Below, one piece after another: positions 45,769-53,964 of a stretch of DNA of 64,000 nt. Numbering within the stretch: the first letter of the stretch is position 1; every line of letters starts with the position of its first letter. This stretch comes from Cohnella fermenti (GTDB taxonomy: Bacteria > Bacillota > Bacilli > Paenibacillales > Paenibacillaceae). Below the pieces are notes generated by a model. It was given only the letters and a program-made list of their open reading frames with translations, had not been told where the DNA came from and made no database searches. A program made the translations under genes and the position numbers. The stretch is from positions 1 through 64,000 of the forward strand of contig NZ_SSOB01000015.1 of the NCBI RefSeq assembly GCF_004801405.1, read 5' to 3'.

Positions 45769-46641
45769 TCAACGAAGCCCGGCTGCAATGGGAGCGAGCT
45801 TGTCAGGATTGCGAATGAAGTAGAACCGCTTCGCGAGGCCGTTCTCCGCATGCGGGAGGACAACGGTGTCGAGGCCGTCGTCCGAGCGAACAAGAACGCC
45901 GATCTGGCCGTTCACCGCCGCGAGCTCGATCCGCGATGCCGACGGATCGCGCGCAGCCTTGCCCGCAAGCCCGAGCAGGAACGCCGCTGCCCGCTCCGGC
46001 GTCTCGATCGGGCGGACGGCGGCGCTCGCCTTGCCTCCTCCGTCGGAGATAATGGCGATGTCCGGCGCGAGCAGGCGGGCGACATTCTCCGCGTTCCCGC
46101 TGGCCAGCTCCGCCAGGAACGCTTGCAGCCACGCCTCGTCCGCCTCTTCCGTGCGGACGGCTTCGTCCGGGGCGATGCCCATCCTCGCCCGGGCCCGGCT
46201 CATCAGCTTCCGACAAGCGGCCTCGCTCTTGTCCAGAAGCAGCGCGATGTCGGCGAACGGCAGGGCGAGCGCTTCGCGCAGCACGAATACGGCGCGTTCG
46301 GCGGGGGAGAGCCGTTCGAGCAGCACGAGCATCGCGTAAGACAGCAGGCTGCGCGTAATGACCGACTCGAACGCTTCGTCCTCGGAGACGAGAATCGGCT
46401 CCGGCAGCCAGGTGCCGAAGTAGCTCTCCCGCCGCTTCCTTGCCGAACGGTGCAGATCGAGGCAGCGGTTGGTCACCATTTTGCACAGGTATGCCTTCGG
46501 CTCTGCGAGCCGCTCCGGGGCGATCCCGTGCGCCTTGACGAACACATCCTGAACGACGTCCTCGGCATCGGCCGCCGAGCCGGTCAATTGATAGGCGAGC
46601 GTGAACAGCAGCCTCCGGTATTGCTCGAACAGCTCCTTCAT
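45769..46641 (-). CDS. ECF41 (SigJ-type) RNA polymerase sigma factor with SnoaL-like tail
   Basis: 290 residues. Sigma region 2 (YRRLLFTLAYQLTGSAADAEDVVQDVFVKAH) and region 4 (LSPAERAVFVLREALALPFADIALLLDKSEAACRKLMSRARARM) are followed by a ~100-residue SnoaL/NTF2-like domain (AFLAELASGNAENVARLLAPDIAIISDGGGK), the fused regulatory tail of ECF41 sigma factors, which lack a separate anti-sigma factor. ATG 46641 is used; the frame upstream is shadow. It lies 58 nt after the oxidoreductase gene, its usual COE-type partner, and an ECF41-like promoter precedes that gene, which implies autoregulation. The inducing signal is unknown. Confidence 0.9.
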   Translation of the reverse strand: MKELFEQYRRLLFTLAYQLTGSAADAEDVVQDVFVKAHGIAPERLAEPKAYLCKMVTNRCLDLHRSARKRRESYFGTWLPEPILVSEDEAFESVITRSLLSYAMLVLLERLSPAERAVFVLREALALPFADIALLLDKSEAACRKLMSRARARMGIAPDEAVRTEEADEAWLQAFLAELASGNAENVARLLAPDIAIISDGGGKASAAVRPIETPERAAAFLLGLAGKAARDPSASRIELAAVNGQIGVLVRSDDGLDTVVLPHAENGLAKRFYFIRNPDKLAPIAAGLR

Positions 46642-46699
46642 GCCCGCTTCCGCCTCCTCGTCCCGGCAACCGTCGTTCCGGCAACCGTCTTCCCGGCCA

Positions 46700-47908
46700 T
46701 CAACGGGAGAATTCGGCCAAGCTCCACGCATATTGCCGGAGCTTCCAGCCGAGCTTGCCCCCGATAACGATGTCGATGCCCCAGTGTCGCATCCATGCCA
46801 TTCCCCTTCCCGGCCCCAGGCCGAAGCAATAAAAGTCCATAAACCGACGGTGAGAAGGAGCCGGCTTGCCTGCCAGATCGGCCGCGACAATTCGGGCGAG
46901 CCGCACCGCCTGCGCGATTCCTTCCTTGCAGGTCATCCCATCGGCGCGGCCGTCCGCCGGATCGACGATGCGGGCGCAATCCCCGATGGCATAGATCCCG
47001 TCCGCTCCCCGCACCCGGTAGCACTCGTCCACCAGCACTTGCCCGCCGCTGTCGAGCGGCAGCCCGAACCCGCGCAGGGCCGGGTTCGGCACGAGGCCGA
47101 GCGTCCAGACACACAGCCCGGCGCCGATCGTACGTCCATCCGCCAGCGTGACAGTCCCTTCCGCCTCCTTAAGCGCCTTCGCGCCGTGAAGCGTTGTCAC
47201 GCCGCCGCTCGCCAGTACACGCTCCAGCTTGCGCCCGAGCACTTCCGGCCCTTCCGGGAACAGCCGCTCCCTTGCGTCAAGCAGATAGACGGCCGTCTCG
47301 CCATGGGCAATCCCGCCCGTCCGCTCCGCTTCCTTCCGCATCGCGTGGGCCAACTCGGCAGCCGTCTCCATTCCGCTGATGCCCGCTCCCGCAACTGCAA
47401 CGGAGAGCAGCCGCTTCCGCTTCGCCGGATCGGCCGTCTGCGAGGCCAGCCGCAGGTTGGCCTGCCACGCTTCCCGGATGCGGTTCGCCGCATCCGGTCC
47501 GGCCAGCGCGATGCCGCCCTGCTCCGGCTCCGGCAGCCGAGCCACGCTGCCCGCGGCTACGACCAGAATATCGTAAGCGAGCGTCCGCTCGCGCCCCTCG
47601 GTGTCGGCGTAGACCAACTGGCGCTCCTTGGCGGCAATCGTCGCCACCGTCCCCTGAATGAATTCCGCGCCTTCCGGCAGCAAGCGATCCCAGCCGCAGG
47701 TGATGTCGGCCGCTTCCTCCGCTGCCGGCTTGAACAGCCATACCTTCCTCAGATGATACGGCCGCGAGTCGATCAGCGCAAGCCGCAGCCGCATCGCGCC
47801 CGCCTCTTCCTTGCGGAACGTTCGCGCCAGCTCTCTGGCGGCCTGAATGCCCGCATACCCTCCGCCGACGATCACGCAGCGAAGCTCCTTCGTTCCGAGT
47901 TCCTTCAT
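46700..47908 (-). CDS. NAD(P)/FAD-dependent oxidoreductase (NDH-2-like)
   Basis: 402 residues. The FAD-binding start is CVIVGGGYAGIQAARELA, the second nucleotide fold VAVAGAGISGMETAAELAHAM, and the late FAD motif GIYAIGDCARIV. It resembles type-II NADH:quinone oxidoreductases, with a C-terminal segment that may touch the membrane. The middle shows LLVVAAGSVARLPE-like homology to the ATG motif. AGGAGG lies upstream of the ATG. Its co-occurrence with an ECF41 sigma factor is a known pattern, and it is probably the main target of that sigma factor. Confidence 0.9.
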   Translation of the reverse strand: MKELGTKELRCVIVGGGYAGIQAARELARTFRKEEAGAMRLRLALIDSRPYHLRKVWLFKPAAEEAADITCGWDRLLPEGAEFIQGTVATIAAKERQLVYADTEGRERTLAYDILVVAAGSVARLPEPEQGGIALAGPDAANRIREAWQANLRLASQTADPAKRKRLLSVAVAGAGISGMETAAELAHAMRKEAERTGGIAHGETAVYLLDARERLFPEGPEVLGRKLERVLASGGVTTLHGAKALKEAEGTVTLADGRTIGAGLCVWTLGLVPNPALRGFGLPLDSGGQVLVDECYRVRGADGIYAIGDCARIVDPADGRADGMTCKEGIAQAVRLARIVAADLAGKPAPSHRRFMDFYCFGLGPGRGMAWMRHWGIDIVIGGKLGWKLRQYAWSLAEFSR

Positions 47909-47943
47909 GCCGATGGCCTCCTCGTTTTGCTAGTCGACCATAG

Positions 47944-47970
47944 AACGAGGGACGGGGCGAATTTGTGACA
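47944..47970 (-). promoter_or_regulatory. ECF41-like promoter of the oxidoreductase-sigma operon
   Basis: On the minus strand TGTCACA (47970-47964) is followed after exactly 16 nt by CGTT (47947-47944). This is one base from the ECF41 promoter pattern TGTCACA-N16-CGTC as I recall it from the family literature. The start codon is 36 nt downstream. Confidence 0.65.
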
Positions 47971-48095
47971 TGGAGGGGGCGCGGTCGGGGGCTGCGTACG
48001 GATAAGCTGCAGGAGCATATCCAGGTTATGTGAGATTACTTTAAAGAAAAGGACTGTAAGAATCCATTCTGGAAATCTGCCAGCAGGCAAGGTGG

Positions 48096-48124
48096 TTTAC
48101 AAAGCGCTCCCATGTTGGTATACT
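48096..48124 (+). promoter_or_regulatory. Strong extended -10 sigma-A promoter
   Basis: TTTACA (48096-48101), 17 nt, then TATACT (48119-48124) preceded by TGG, an extended -10. This is among the best promoters in the window, yet no gene start follows closely. Confidence 0.75.
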
Positions 48125-48130
48125 CACAGC

Positions 48131-48208
48131 AACTTAATCCATGTCGCGAAGCACGCGCAAGCCTCGATATCCCGCCAAACAGCGAGATCGAGGCAGCGCG
48201 TGTTTTTT
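48131..48208 (+). ncRNA. Candidate small RNA (~78 nt)
   Basis: Transcription from the promoter at 48096-48124 should begin near 48131. It would end at a terminator made of CACGCGC/GCGCGTG and GCCTCGAT/ATCGAGGC stems (48152-48202) with a six-T run (48203-48208). The 5' tail of about 20 nt is single-stranded and the rest is one long hairpin. An ATG at 48141 opens a 28-codon frame without a ribosome site. I do not recognise a known RNA family. The alternative is a leader attenuator for the gene at 48552. Confidence 0.6.
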
Positions 48209-48267
48209 GTCGTTCGTACTGGTATGAGATTTATGTAATAGGTGCCGTGGTGCCTCGTTCGAAATTT

Positions 48268-48437
48268 ATGTGAAAAATCGCATTCGTGCAGCTCGATAAC
48301 GGGCAGGTTGGGCGATTCTATGTGAAAATTCACATTCGTGGAGGAAATATCGGCTGGAGTTGCCGGATATATGCTAAAAATCGCATAAAATGCCTCGATT
48401 CCCGCTCGATCAAGCTGGCGAATGCGAAAAACCACAT
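48268..48437 (+). repeat. Phased-palindrome element, copy E (four units)
   Basis: Units start at 48268, 48320, 48371 and 48422 (steps 52, 51, 51): ATGTGAAAAATCGCAT, ATGTGAAAATTCACAT, ATGCTAAAAATCGCAT and ATGCGAAAAACCACAT. It shares the spacer sequences of copy C and inverted copy B, for example GGGCGATTCTATGTGA before unit 2 (exact in B) and CGATTCC after unit 3. It lies in the divergent gap between the oxidoreductase and nuclease genes. Confidence 0.92.
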
Positions 48438-48551
48438 AAAATCGCAAAAGACATGGGAGCGGAGGGCGAACAGAGGGGCGAATAGCGGCGCGAATAGAAG
48501 CACGAATCTGCCGGGGACGGGACGATATGTTATAATGGGGAGGACAAATGG

Positions 48552-49478
48552 ATGACGAACAAACCAGCCATTGAGGAAGGCAAGCCTGCGCTTGCAACGG
48601 AGAGATTGAATCCGAAGAACGACTATTTGTTTCGACGGTTATTCGGAGAAGAAGCGGGCAAACGTCTGCTGATCAGCTTGCTGAATGCGGTGCTCGGACG
48701 CAGCGGCAGCCAGCGCATTGCGGACGTGGCCATTATCGGCGAGACCCAGTTGGGCGGAGAGTGGATCGGCGACAAGGAGGTTGTTCTGGACATTCTGTGC
48801 AAGACCGACAGAGGGGACACGATCAATGTCGAGATGCAGATTCGGCGGTTTCCCGTCATGGAGAAACGCAGCCTGTACTATGCGGCGCAGATGATGGTCG
48901 GCGCGATCCATAGAGGGGAGTCTTATGCCGATCTGAAGCGTGTGATCGGCATCAATATCCTGGACCATCGTTATCTGCCACTCGTCAAGTATCACAGTAC
49001 GTTTCACCTGTATGAGGACGAGGAGAAGATGTGCCTGCTGACGGATGCGCTTGAGCTGCATTACATCGAATGCCCCAAGTTCCAGGAGGTTGCCTTCCAC
49101 ATCGACGACCCGCTGCACCGCTGGCTGAGATTTCTGGAGCAGGACGTGACACCCGAACAATTGCAGGAATTGATGGAGGTGGATGAGATGATCAGAGAAG
49201 CGGAAGACCGCCTGAACCAGCTCGCCAGCGACGAGGTGACGCGGCGGTTGTACGAGATGAGAGAGAAGGCGCTGCACGACCGGGCCACCTGGCTGGAGGA
49301 TGCGATGAACGAAGGCATGGAGCAAGGGATTAAACGGGGAATTGAGCAAGGAATTGAGCAAGGTGTCGAGCAAACCGCATTACGAATGCTAGCGCGGGGC
49401 TTTACGACTGACGACATTGCCGAAGCGACGGGGATGGACTTGCAGCGAATCGAGTCGTTGCGTCGCAGTCGGGGTTGA
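48552..49478 (+). CDS. Rpn-family PD-(D/E)XK nuclease / putative transposase
   Basis: 308 residues. The N-terminal LNPKNDYLFRRLFGEE and the nuclease core KEVVLDILCKTDRGDTINVEMQIRRF (Asp, then E-x-Q) with YYAAQMMVGAI are typical of recombination-promoting Rpn nucleases, annotated as PD-(D/E)XK family transposases. Near the C terminus there is a short repeat, EQGIKRGIEQGIEQGVEQ, also common in the family. These proteins cut DNA and stimulate RecA-independent recombination; mobility is unproven. GGGGAGGA precedes the ATG, and TGTTATAAT at 48528-48536 would give a very short leader. It is followed by a long hairpin. Confidence 0.85.
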   Translation: MTNKPAIEEGKPALATERLNPKNDYLFRRLFGEEAGKRLLISLLNAVLGRSGSQRIADVAIIGETQLGGEWIGDKEVVLDILCKTDRGDTINVEMQIRRFPVMEKRSLYYAAQMMVGAIHRGESYADLKRVIGINILDHRYLPLVKYHSTFHLYEDEEKMCLLTDALELHYIECPKFQEVAFHIDDPLHRWLRFLEQDVTPEQLQELMEVDEMIREAEDRLNQLASDEVTRRLYEMREKALHDRATWLEDAMNEGMEQGIKRGIEQGIEQGVEQTALRMLARGFTTDDIAEATGMDLQRIESLRRSRG

Positions 49479-49515
49479 AGCTCGAATAATTCATTTTCAT
49501 ACTGCAGTTTACAAG

Positions 49516-49563
49516 CAGCCTTAAATAAGGAAGCGGGATCACACGGTTCCTTATTTAAGGCTG
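49516..49563. terminator. Bidirectional terminator between nuclease and AraC genes
   Basis: CAGCCTTAAATAAGGAA (49516-49532) pairs perfectly with its complement at 49547-49563 around a 14-nt loop. It lies between convergent genes; the downstream T content is moderate on both sides. Confidence 0.75.
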
Positions 49564-49601
49564 TTATCTTTAATGCTGTTAACGTTCCATCAGCAATGGG
49601 A

Positions 49602-50420
49602 CTACCGTCGTTCGCGGGAACTTGCACGGAGACCGCGCCATGAGGACTGCCGAATTTGCGAAGCGGTCAGTCCGGTGGATTGCTTAACCAATCTGGCGAA
49701 ATGATTGGAGCTCTTGAATCCGCAGCGGTCCGCGATTTCCGTAATCGCCAATCCGGTATGAATGAGCAGACTAATCGCCCGATCAAGTCTGTGGTCCCAT
49801 AAGAATTGAATGGGTGTCCGCTTCTCGTGCTGCTTGAACAACCGTATGAGATGCTCGGCCGATACCCCGCAAGCCTTCGCAATGTCCCCCAGAGCGATAT
49901 CTTCGGCATAATGCACCCGTACCCACTCGATGGCCCGATAGACGGCCGAATGCTTCTCTTTCTCCCAGGTGTGCCTTGACGACTCGATCGGAAATAGCTG
50001 AAGCGCCGAGAAACCTAAGCTGCGCAGAAGTGGATCGTCATCGGATAATCGGAGCTGCAGAGACAGAATCAGATCAGTCAATCGATTCATCTCCTCGCTT
50101 AAGGCAAGGACGGTCGGAAGTTCATCGAAGTAGCGGAAGGCTTCTTCGCTAAGATCACGTGGGTGAACGGCAACCCATCGGTGCCAGGTTTCTTCCGAGG
50201 AAGCGAACCGGAATGTCTCCTCGCGTCCCGGCATCAGTTTGATCATATGGCCGGAGCGGACAGTCAAGCGAAGGTCATCGATCATTATCTCCACCGTTCC
50301 GGAGTGAAGCATGACCAATTGAATGTCGTTCTGGATTCTTGGGCCGAATCGCCCGCCGGGCGGGTAGACGACCGATCCAGCCACCACCGACTCCACTTCG
50401 TGTATTGTCAAGGAGCCCAT
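49602..50420 (-). CDS. AraC-family transcriptional regulator with cupin-like sensor
   Basis: 272 residues. The N-terminal half is a cupin-like arm (GPRIQNDIQLVMLHSGTVEIMIDDLRLTVRSGHMIKLMPG). The C-terminal half has two helix-turn-helices (IALGDIAKACGVSAEHLIRLFKQHEKRTPIQFLWDHRL in two parts, then ITEIADRCGFKSSNHFARLVKQ). AGGAG precedes the ATG. It is divergent from the dioxygenase gene with a perfect dyad in between, so it probably controls that gene and perhaps the downstream uptake locus. Confidence 0.9.
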   Translation of the reverse strand: MGSLTIHEVESVVAGSVVYPPGGRFGPRIQNDIQLVMLHSGTVEIMIDDLRLTVRSGHMIKLMPGREETFRFASSEETWHRWVAVHPRDLSEEAFRYFDELPTVLALSEEMNRLTDLILSLQLRLSDDDPLLRSLGFSALQLFPIESSRHTWEKEKHSAVYRAIEWVRVHYAEDIALGDIAKACGVSAEHLIRLFKQHEKRTPIQFLWDHRLDRAISLLIHTGLAITEIADRCGFKSSNHFARLVKQSTGLTASQIRQSSWRGLRASSRERR

Positions 50421-50509
50421 CCGACAATCTCCTCTCGCATCTCTGAGAGTCGCAAATCAATCTCAGACACATATCGATCCATTGCAGTCATTGCCGGTCG
50501 CCGGCCGAC

Positions 50510-50535
50510 GTTATAAGCTAATTTTAGCTTATAAC
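50510..50535. promoter_or_regulatory. Perfect 12-bp-arm dyad between divergent araC-type and dioxygenase genes
   Basis: GTTATAAGCTAA (50510-50521) and its exact complement TTAGCTTATAAC (50524-50535) flank a TT centre. It lies 31 nt before the dioxygenase start and 90 nt from the AraC start. It is probably an operator; a hairpin in the dioxygenase leader is the alternative. Confidence 0.6.
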
Positions 50536-50565
50536 CTAAGAAATTCGAAAGGGGTTCGTTCAATA

Positions 50566-51306
50566 ATGCAGACGTTTACGCTCCCGTTAACTCCGCTGAC
50601 CGAGGAAGATGTCGCATTTTTTAGAGAGCAGGGGTACTTCTTGTTTAAAAAAGGAATGAGCGAGGATCTCATCGATGCCTTCAATGGCCACATCTTCGAC
50701 ATTCGCAATCAAGATCCTATGCCGAAGTGGGCAGCCGTCGACGAGAGCAAGAAATATTCCCTGCGCCTGTTCAACCCTCACAAGCACGACAGTTTCTCCC
50801 GGCAACTCATGAAGCACGATATTGTACGGGGGGCATTGGCGCAATTAATGGGAAGAGAAGCAGTCTGCGTTCAAAGCATGTACTTCTATAAAGAACCCGG
50901 TTCTCCGGGTCAAGCCTCGCACCAAGATTATTATTATATCAAGAACGATCCTATGACGATGATAGCGGCATGGACGGCGATGGAGCCTTCCGTTGACGAA
51001 GAGAACGGCTGCCTGTGGGTCATGCCGGGGACGCACAAGCTGGGGCTTCTGCCGCATGGCGTCGTCAAGAACGTAGAAGAACACGAGTCGTGGACGGAAG
51101 AAACCGAAGGTCTGGACACGAGCAAGCAGATTCCGGTCGTGATGGAGAAAGGCGATATTCTGTTCTTTAGCGAGCTGCTTATTCATTCCTCTAACAAAAA
51201 CAGAAGCAAGGATCGCTGGCGCCGTTCCTACGTTTGTCACTATATTCGCGAAGATTCGAACGTCTTGCATCGGGAAGACTTGAGAACAAAGTATCCGCTC
51301 TATTGA
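50566..51306 (+). CDS. Phytanoyl-CoA dioxygenase-family (Fe(II)/2-oxoglutarate) oxygenase
   Basis: 246 residues. The double-stranded beta-helix has the iron ligands HQD in GQASHQDYYYIKNDP and the distal His in ELLIHSSNKNRSKDRWRRSY, with the Arg that binds 2-oxoglutarate. The segment AWTAMEPSVDEENGCLWVMPGTHK is typical of PhyH proteins. It hydroxylates an unknown small molecule. GAAAGGGG lies 11 nt before the ATG. The neighbouring carbohydrate locus may supply the substrate, which is inference. Confidence 0.88.
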   Translation: MQTFTLPLTPLTEEDVAFFREQGYFLFKKGMSEDLIDAFNGHIFDIRNQDPMPKWAAVDESKKYSLRLFNPHKHDSFSRQLMKHDIVRGALAQLMGREAVCVQSMYFYKEPGSPGQASHQDYYYIKNDPMTMIAAWTAMEPSVDEENGCLWVMPGTHKLGLLPHGVVKNVEEHESWTEETEGLDTSKQIPVVMEKGDILFFSELLIHSSNKNRSKDRWRRSYVCHYIREDSNVLHREDLRTKYPLY

Positions 51307-51322
51307 TCTTGTTCGAAGAAAG

Positions 51323-51364
51323 AATGGCGACGCCAGGAGGCTCCCCTCTCCTTGCGCCGCCATT
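51323..51364 (+). terminator. Hairpin terminator after the dioxygenase gene
   Basis: AATGGCG (51323-51329) pairs with CGCCATT (51358-51364), extended by CGC/GCG, followed by TGCGTTGTTTG. The following gap to 51510 shows no gene. Confidence 0.65.
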
Positions 51365-51510
51365 TGCGTTGTTTGGGCCCATCCGCTGCAGAAATTAAAG
51401 AATCCATTGGATATTTTAAAGAAAACGGGAAGTTGTCAGGGGAATGGCATTCCCTTATTGTTGAATCATGCACAATATCAATGACATCAACGGGCAGGGG
51501 AGAGGTGGCA

Positions 51511-53787
51511 ATGGCCGCGCAGCAAGTCAGGAAAAACGTCATTCTCGTTTGGATCATTTCTTATATGGCCGTGCTAATCGTACCGCTTCTGTTCAGTGTC
51601 TTCTTCTATATAGGAACGCAAAGGACGCTGGAGGCACAAATTCGCAAAGCAAACGACCTGCTATTGAATGAGATTCAATTGGTAATCGACATGCAGGTGG
51701 CAGACGCCAAACGGCTGGCGACGGAAATCATGTGGAACGACAAAGTGCAGGATTTGATTTATTCCAATAAGTACGAACGCAACGATTATCGGTACGATCT
51801 GTATGCGATCATGCAAGATTTGAATCAATATGCAACCGCTTACAGTTCGGTTGCCGGCTTCTATTTATATTGGCAGCAAGGCAAGATGGTCGTGCGGCCG
51901 GATGTGTACAAATCGATAGGGCTCAGTTACGAAGATTTGTATGCGGGAAGCAGCATCAGCCAGACGCGGTGGGAGCAGCTATTGCAGAGCAAGCAGCTTC
52001 AGCAGTTCGTTGCGGTCACGGGGCTGGGTTATGGCGGGGACGAAGCGCAACTGCTGTACATCCATTCCTTCCCGCCCAGCGGCGATGAAGAGGCGAGCAC
52101 GTCCATCGCTGTCAGCATGAGAGCCGACGCTCTGCTGGAGATGATCGGCAAGATCGAGCAATTCAACAATGGGGACGTCCTGCTGCTGAACGAGAACGGC
52201 GAGGTTCTGCTGTCGCTAGGCCAATCCGACGGCGGCACAATCGCGTTGCCCCCGGGCTTGACCGTGGACCGGGGAAGTTTCCGGGGGACGTTCTTGGGCA
52301 AGTCCAGCCAATTCTCGTACATTAAATCAGCCAGCTCCAAACTGACCTATCTGACGATCGTGCCCGAGAACGTCATGTGGGAGGAAGCGGTCAATGTACG
52401 CAATTTGATCTATATGGATGTAAGTCTGAGCCTCCTGGGCGGTCTGCTGTTAACCTTGTATCTGGTCAGACGCAATTATAGGCCCGTCAGACAGCTTGTC
52501 TTCGAGAAGCAGCGAATTCAGGACAAAATGCAGCGGCAGACGACGCAGCTTCGGAGCAACTTCATATCAAGGCTGCTGAAGGGGCGTATCGATACGAGCA
52601 CGTCTATCGAGGATAGTCTGCAGGCGTTCCAGATGGAATTGGCCTCGGAGCGGTTCGGAGTGCTTCTCATTTATTTGAACAAGAACGAGCCGTTTATGCA
52701 ACGGATCGACGACATCGACATGCAGGATCGGTGGAAGTTCCTTCAGTTCATCGTATCCAATGTAGTCGAGGAAGTCGTCAACCGGGTGAATCGGGGATAT
52801 GTGGCGGAAGTCGACGATATGCTTGCTTGTCTCGTGAATTTGCCGGAGAGCGGCGACCCAAGCGCGGCCATGCAGTCGCTGCGGGAAGCGGCGGAGGAAG
52901 TGCGGACGTTCCTGAAGCGGGAGTTTAAGGTCGAGTTGATCATCTCCATAGGCGGCATCAAATCAACGCTTGCGGAGATTCCCCTTGCATACAGCGAAGC
53001 CCTCGATGCGATGGAATACAAGCTCATCATCGACGACGACGACATCATCGTCTATGAGGATCTGCACGGCTCCGCAGCGTCCCCGAATCCCGGCGGTTAT
53101 TATTACCCGATTCAAATCGAGCAGAAGCTGATCAACCATGTGAAGGTCGGCGAGACCAAGCAGGCGCTGGATGTTATCGACAGCATCATGGAGAAGAACT
53201 TCGGGGAACACACATTGACTGTCCCCATCGCCCGTTGTCTCATGTTCGAATTGGTCAGCACGCTGATGAAGACGATGAACGAGATCGAAGAGATCGAGGA
53301 GGCGTTCGAGGTTCGCTATCCGCGGGCGCTGCAGAACATATTGGCCTGTGAGACGGTAGCGGATATTCGCCGAATCATCTCCGAGGTCGTGGAAGACCTG
53401 TGCCAATTTACTGCGATGCAATACAAGACGATCCGGCAGCGCAAGAACGACAATGAGCACAGGAAGCTGATCGCCAACGTGCAACAGCACATTCAATCGA
53501 ATTATCGCGACTACGACTTGAACGTTACGAAGCTCGGCGATACGTTCGGTCTGAAGGCGACGTATTTGTCCAAGCTGTTCAGGGACATTACCGGCGTCGG
53601 CTTGCTGGATTACATTAATGTGACGCGGCTGGAGCAAGTCAAGAAGCTGCTGACGGATGACAAAAAGCCGTTGCAGGAGGTAGCGGAGCAGTGCGGATTC
53701 CAAGATTTGAACACATTCATCCGCATCTTCAAGAAACACGAAGGACTCACGCCGGGCAAGTACAAGGGACTGCATTCCAATGATTAG
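51511..53787 (+). CDS. Membrane-bound AraC-family regulator (YesS/RhgR-like)
   Basis: 758 residues. A membrane helix near the start (VILVWIISYMAVLIVPLLFSVFFY), an extracellular Cache-like sensor of about 250 residues, a second helix (LIYMDVSLSLLGGLLLTLYLV), a long cytoplasmic linker and a C-terminal AraC domain (NVTKLGDTFGLKATYLSKLFRDITG and LQEVAEQCGFQDLNTFIRIFKKHEG). Such regulators sense polysaccharide fragments outside the cell and activate neighbouring uptake and degradation genes. AGGGGAGAGG precedes the ATG; GTG 51505 is an alternative. It heads the polysaccharide block. Confidence 0.9.
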   Translation: MAAQQVRKNVILVWIISYMAVLIVPLLFSVFFYIGTQRTLEAQIRKANDLLLNEIQLVIDMQVADAKRLATEIMWNDKVQDLIYSNKYERNDYRYDLYAIMQDLNQYATAYSSVAGFYLYWQQGKMVVRPDVYKSIGLSYEDLYAGSSISQTRWEQLLQSKQLQQFVAVTGLGYGGDEAQLLYIHSFPPSGDEEASTSIAVSMRADALLEMIGKIEQFNNGDVLLLNENGEVLLSLGQSDGGTIALPPGLTVDRGSFRGTFLGKSSQFSYIKSASSKLTYLTIVPENVMWEEAVNVRNLIYMDVSLSLLGGLLLTLYLVRRNYRPVRQLVFEKQRIQDKMQRQTTQLRSNFISRLLKGRIDTSTSIEDSLQAFQMELASERFGVLLIYLNKNEPFMQRIDDIDMQDRWKFLQFIVSNVVEEVVNRVNRGYVAEVDDMLACLVNLPESGDPSAAMQSLREAAEEVRTFLKREFKVELIISIGGIKSTLAEIPLAYSEALDAMEYKLIIDDDDIIVYEDLHGSAASPNPGGYYYPIQIEQKLINHVKVGETKQALDVIDSIMEKNFGEHTLTVPIARCLMFELVSTLMKTMNEIEEIEEAFEVRYPRALQNILACETVADIRRIISEVVEDLCQFTAMQYKTIRQRKNDNEHRKLIANVQQHIQSNYRDYDLNVTKLGDTFGLKATYLSKLFRDITGVGLLDYINVTRLEQVKKLLTDDKKPLQEVAEQCGFQDLNTFIRIFKKHEGLTPGKYKGLHSND

Positions 53788-53964
53788 CCGGACGCGTCGT
53801 TCCAATGATTAAACGAATGCATTGGACAATTCGGCGATCGCTGCGAAGAAGTTGCAGAACCGATTGGATATTCTGCGTATATTCTCCGGCCAACGGGCTG
53901 CGGATAATGGGCATTGTCGGGAGCGAGAATCCTCGGCATACCAACACAGGGAGGTCAACGATTT

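Noticed and set aside
48141..48227. A 28-codon frame within the candidate small RNA.
   Set aside because: It has no ribosome site and runs through the terminator hairpin and T-tract.
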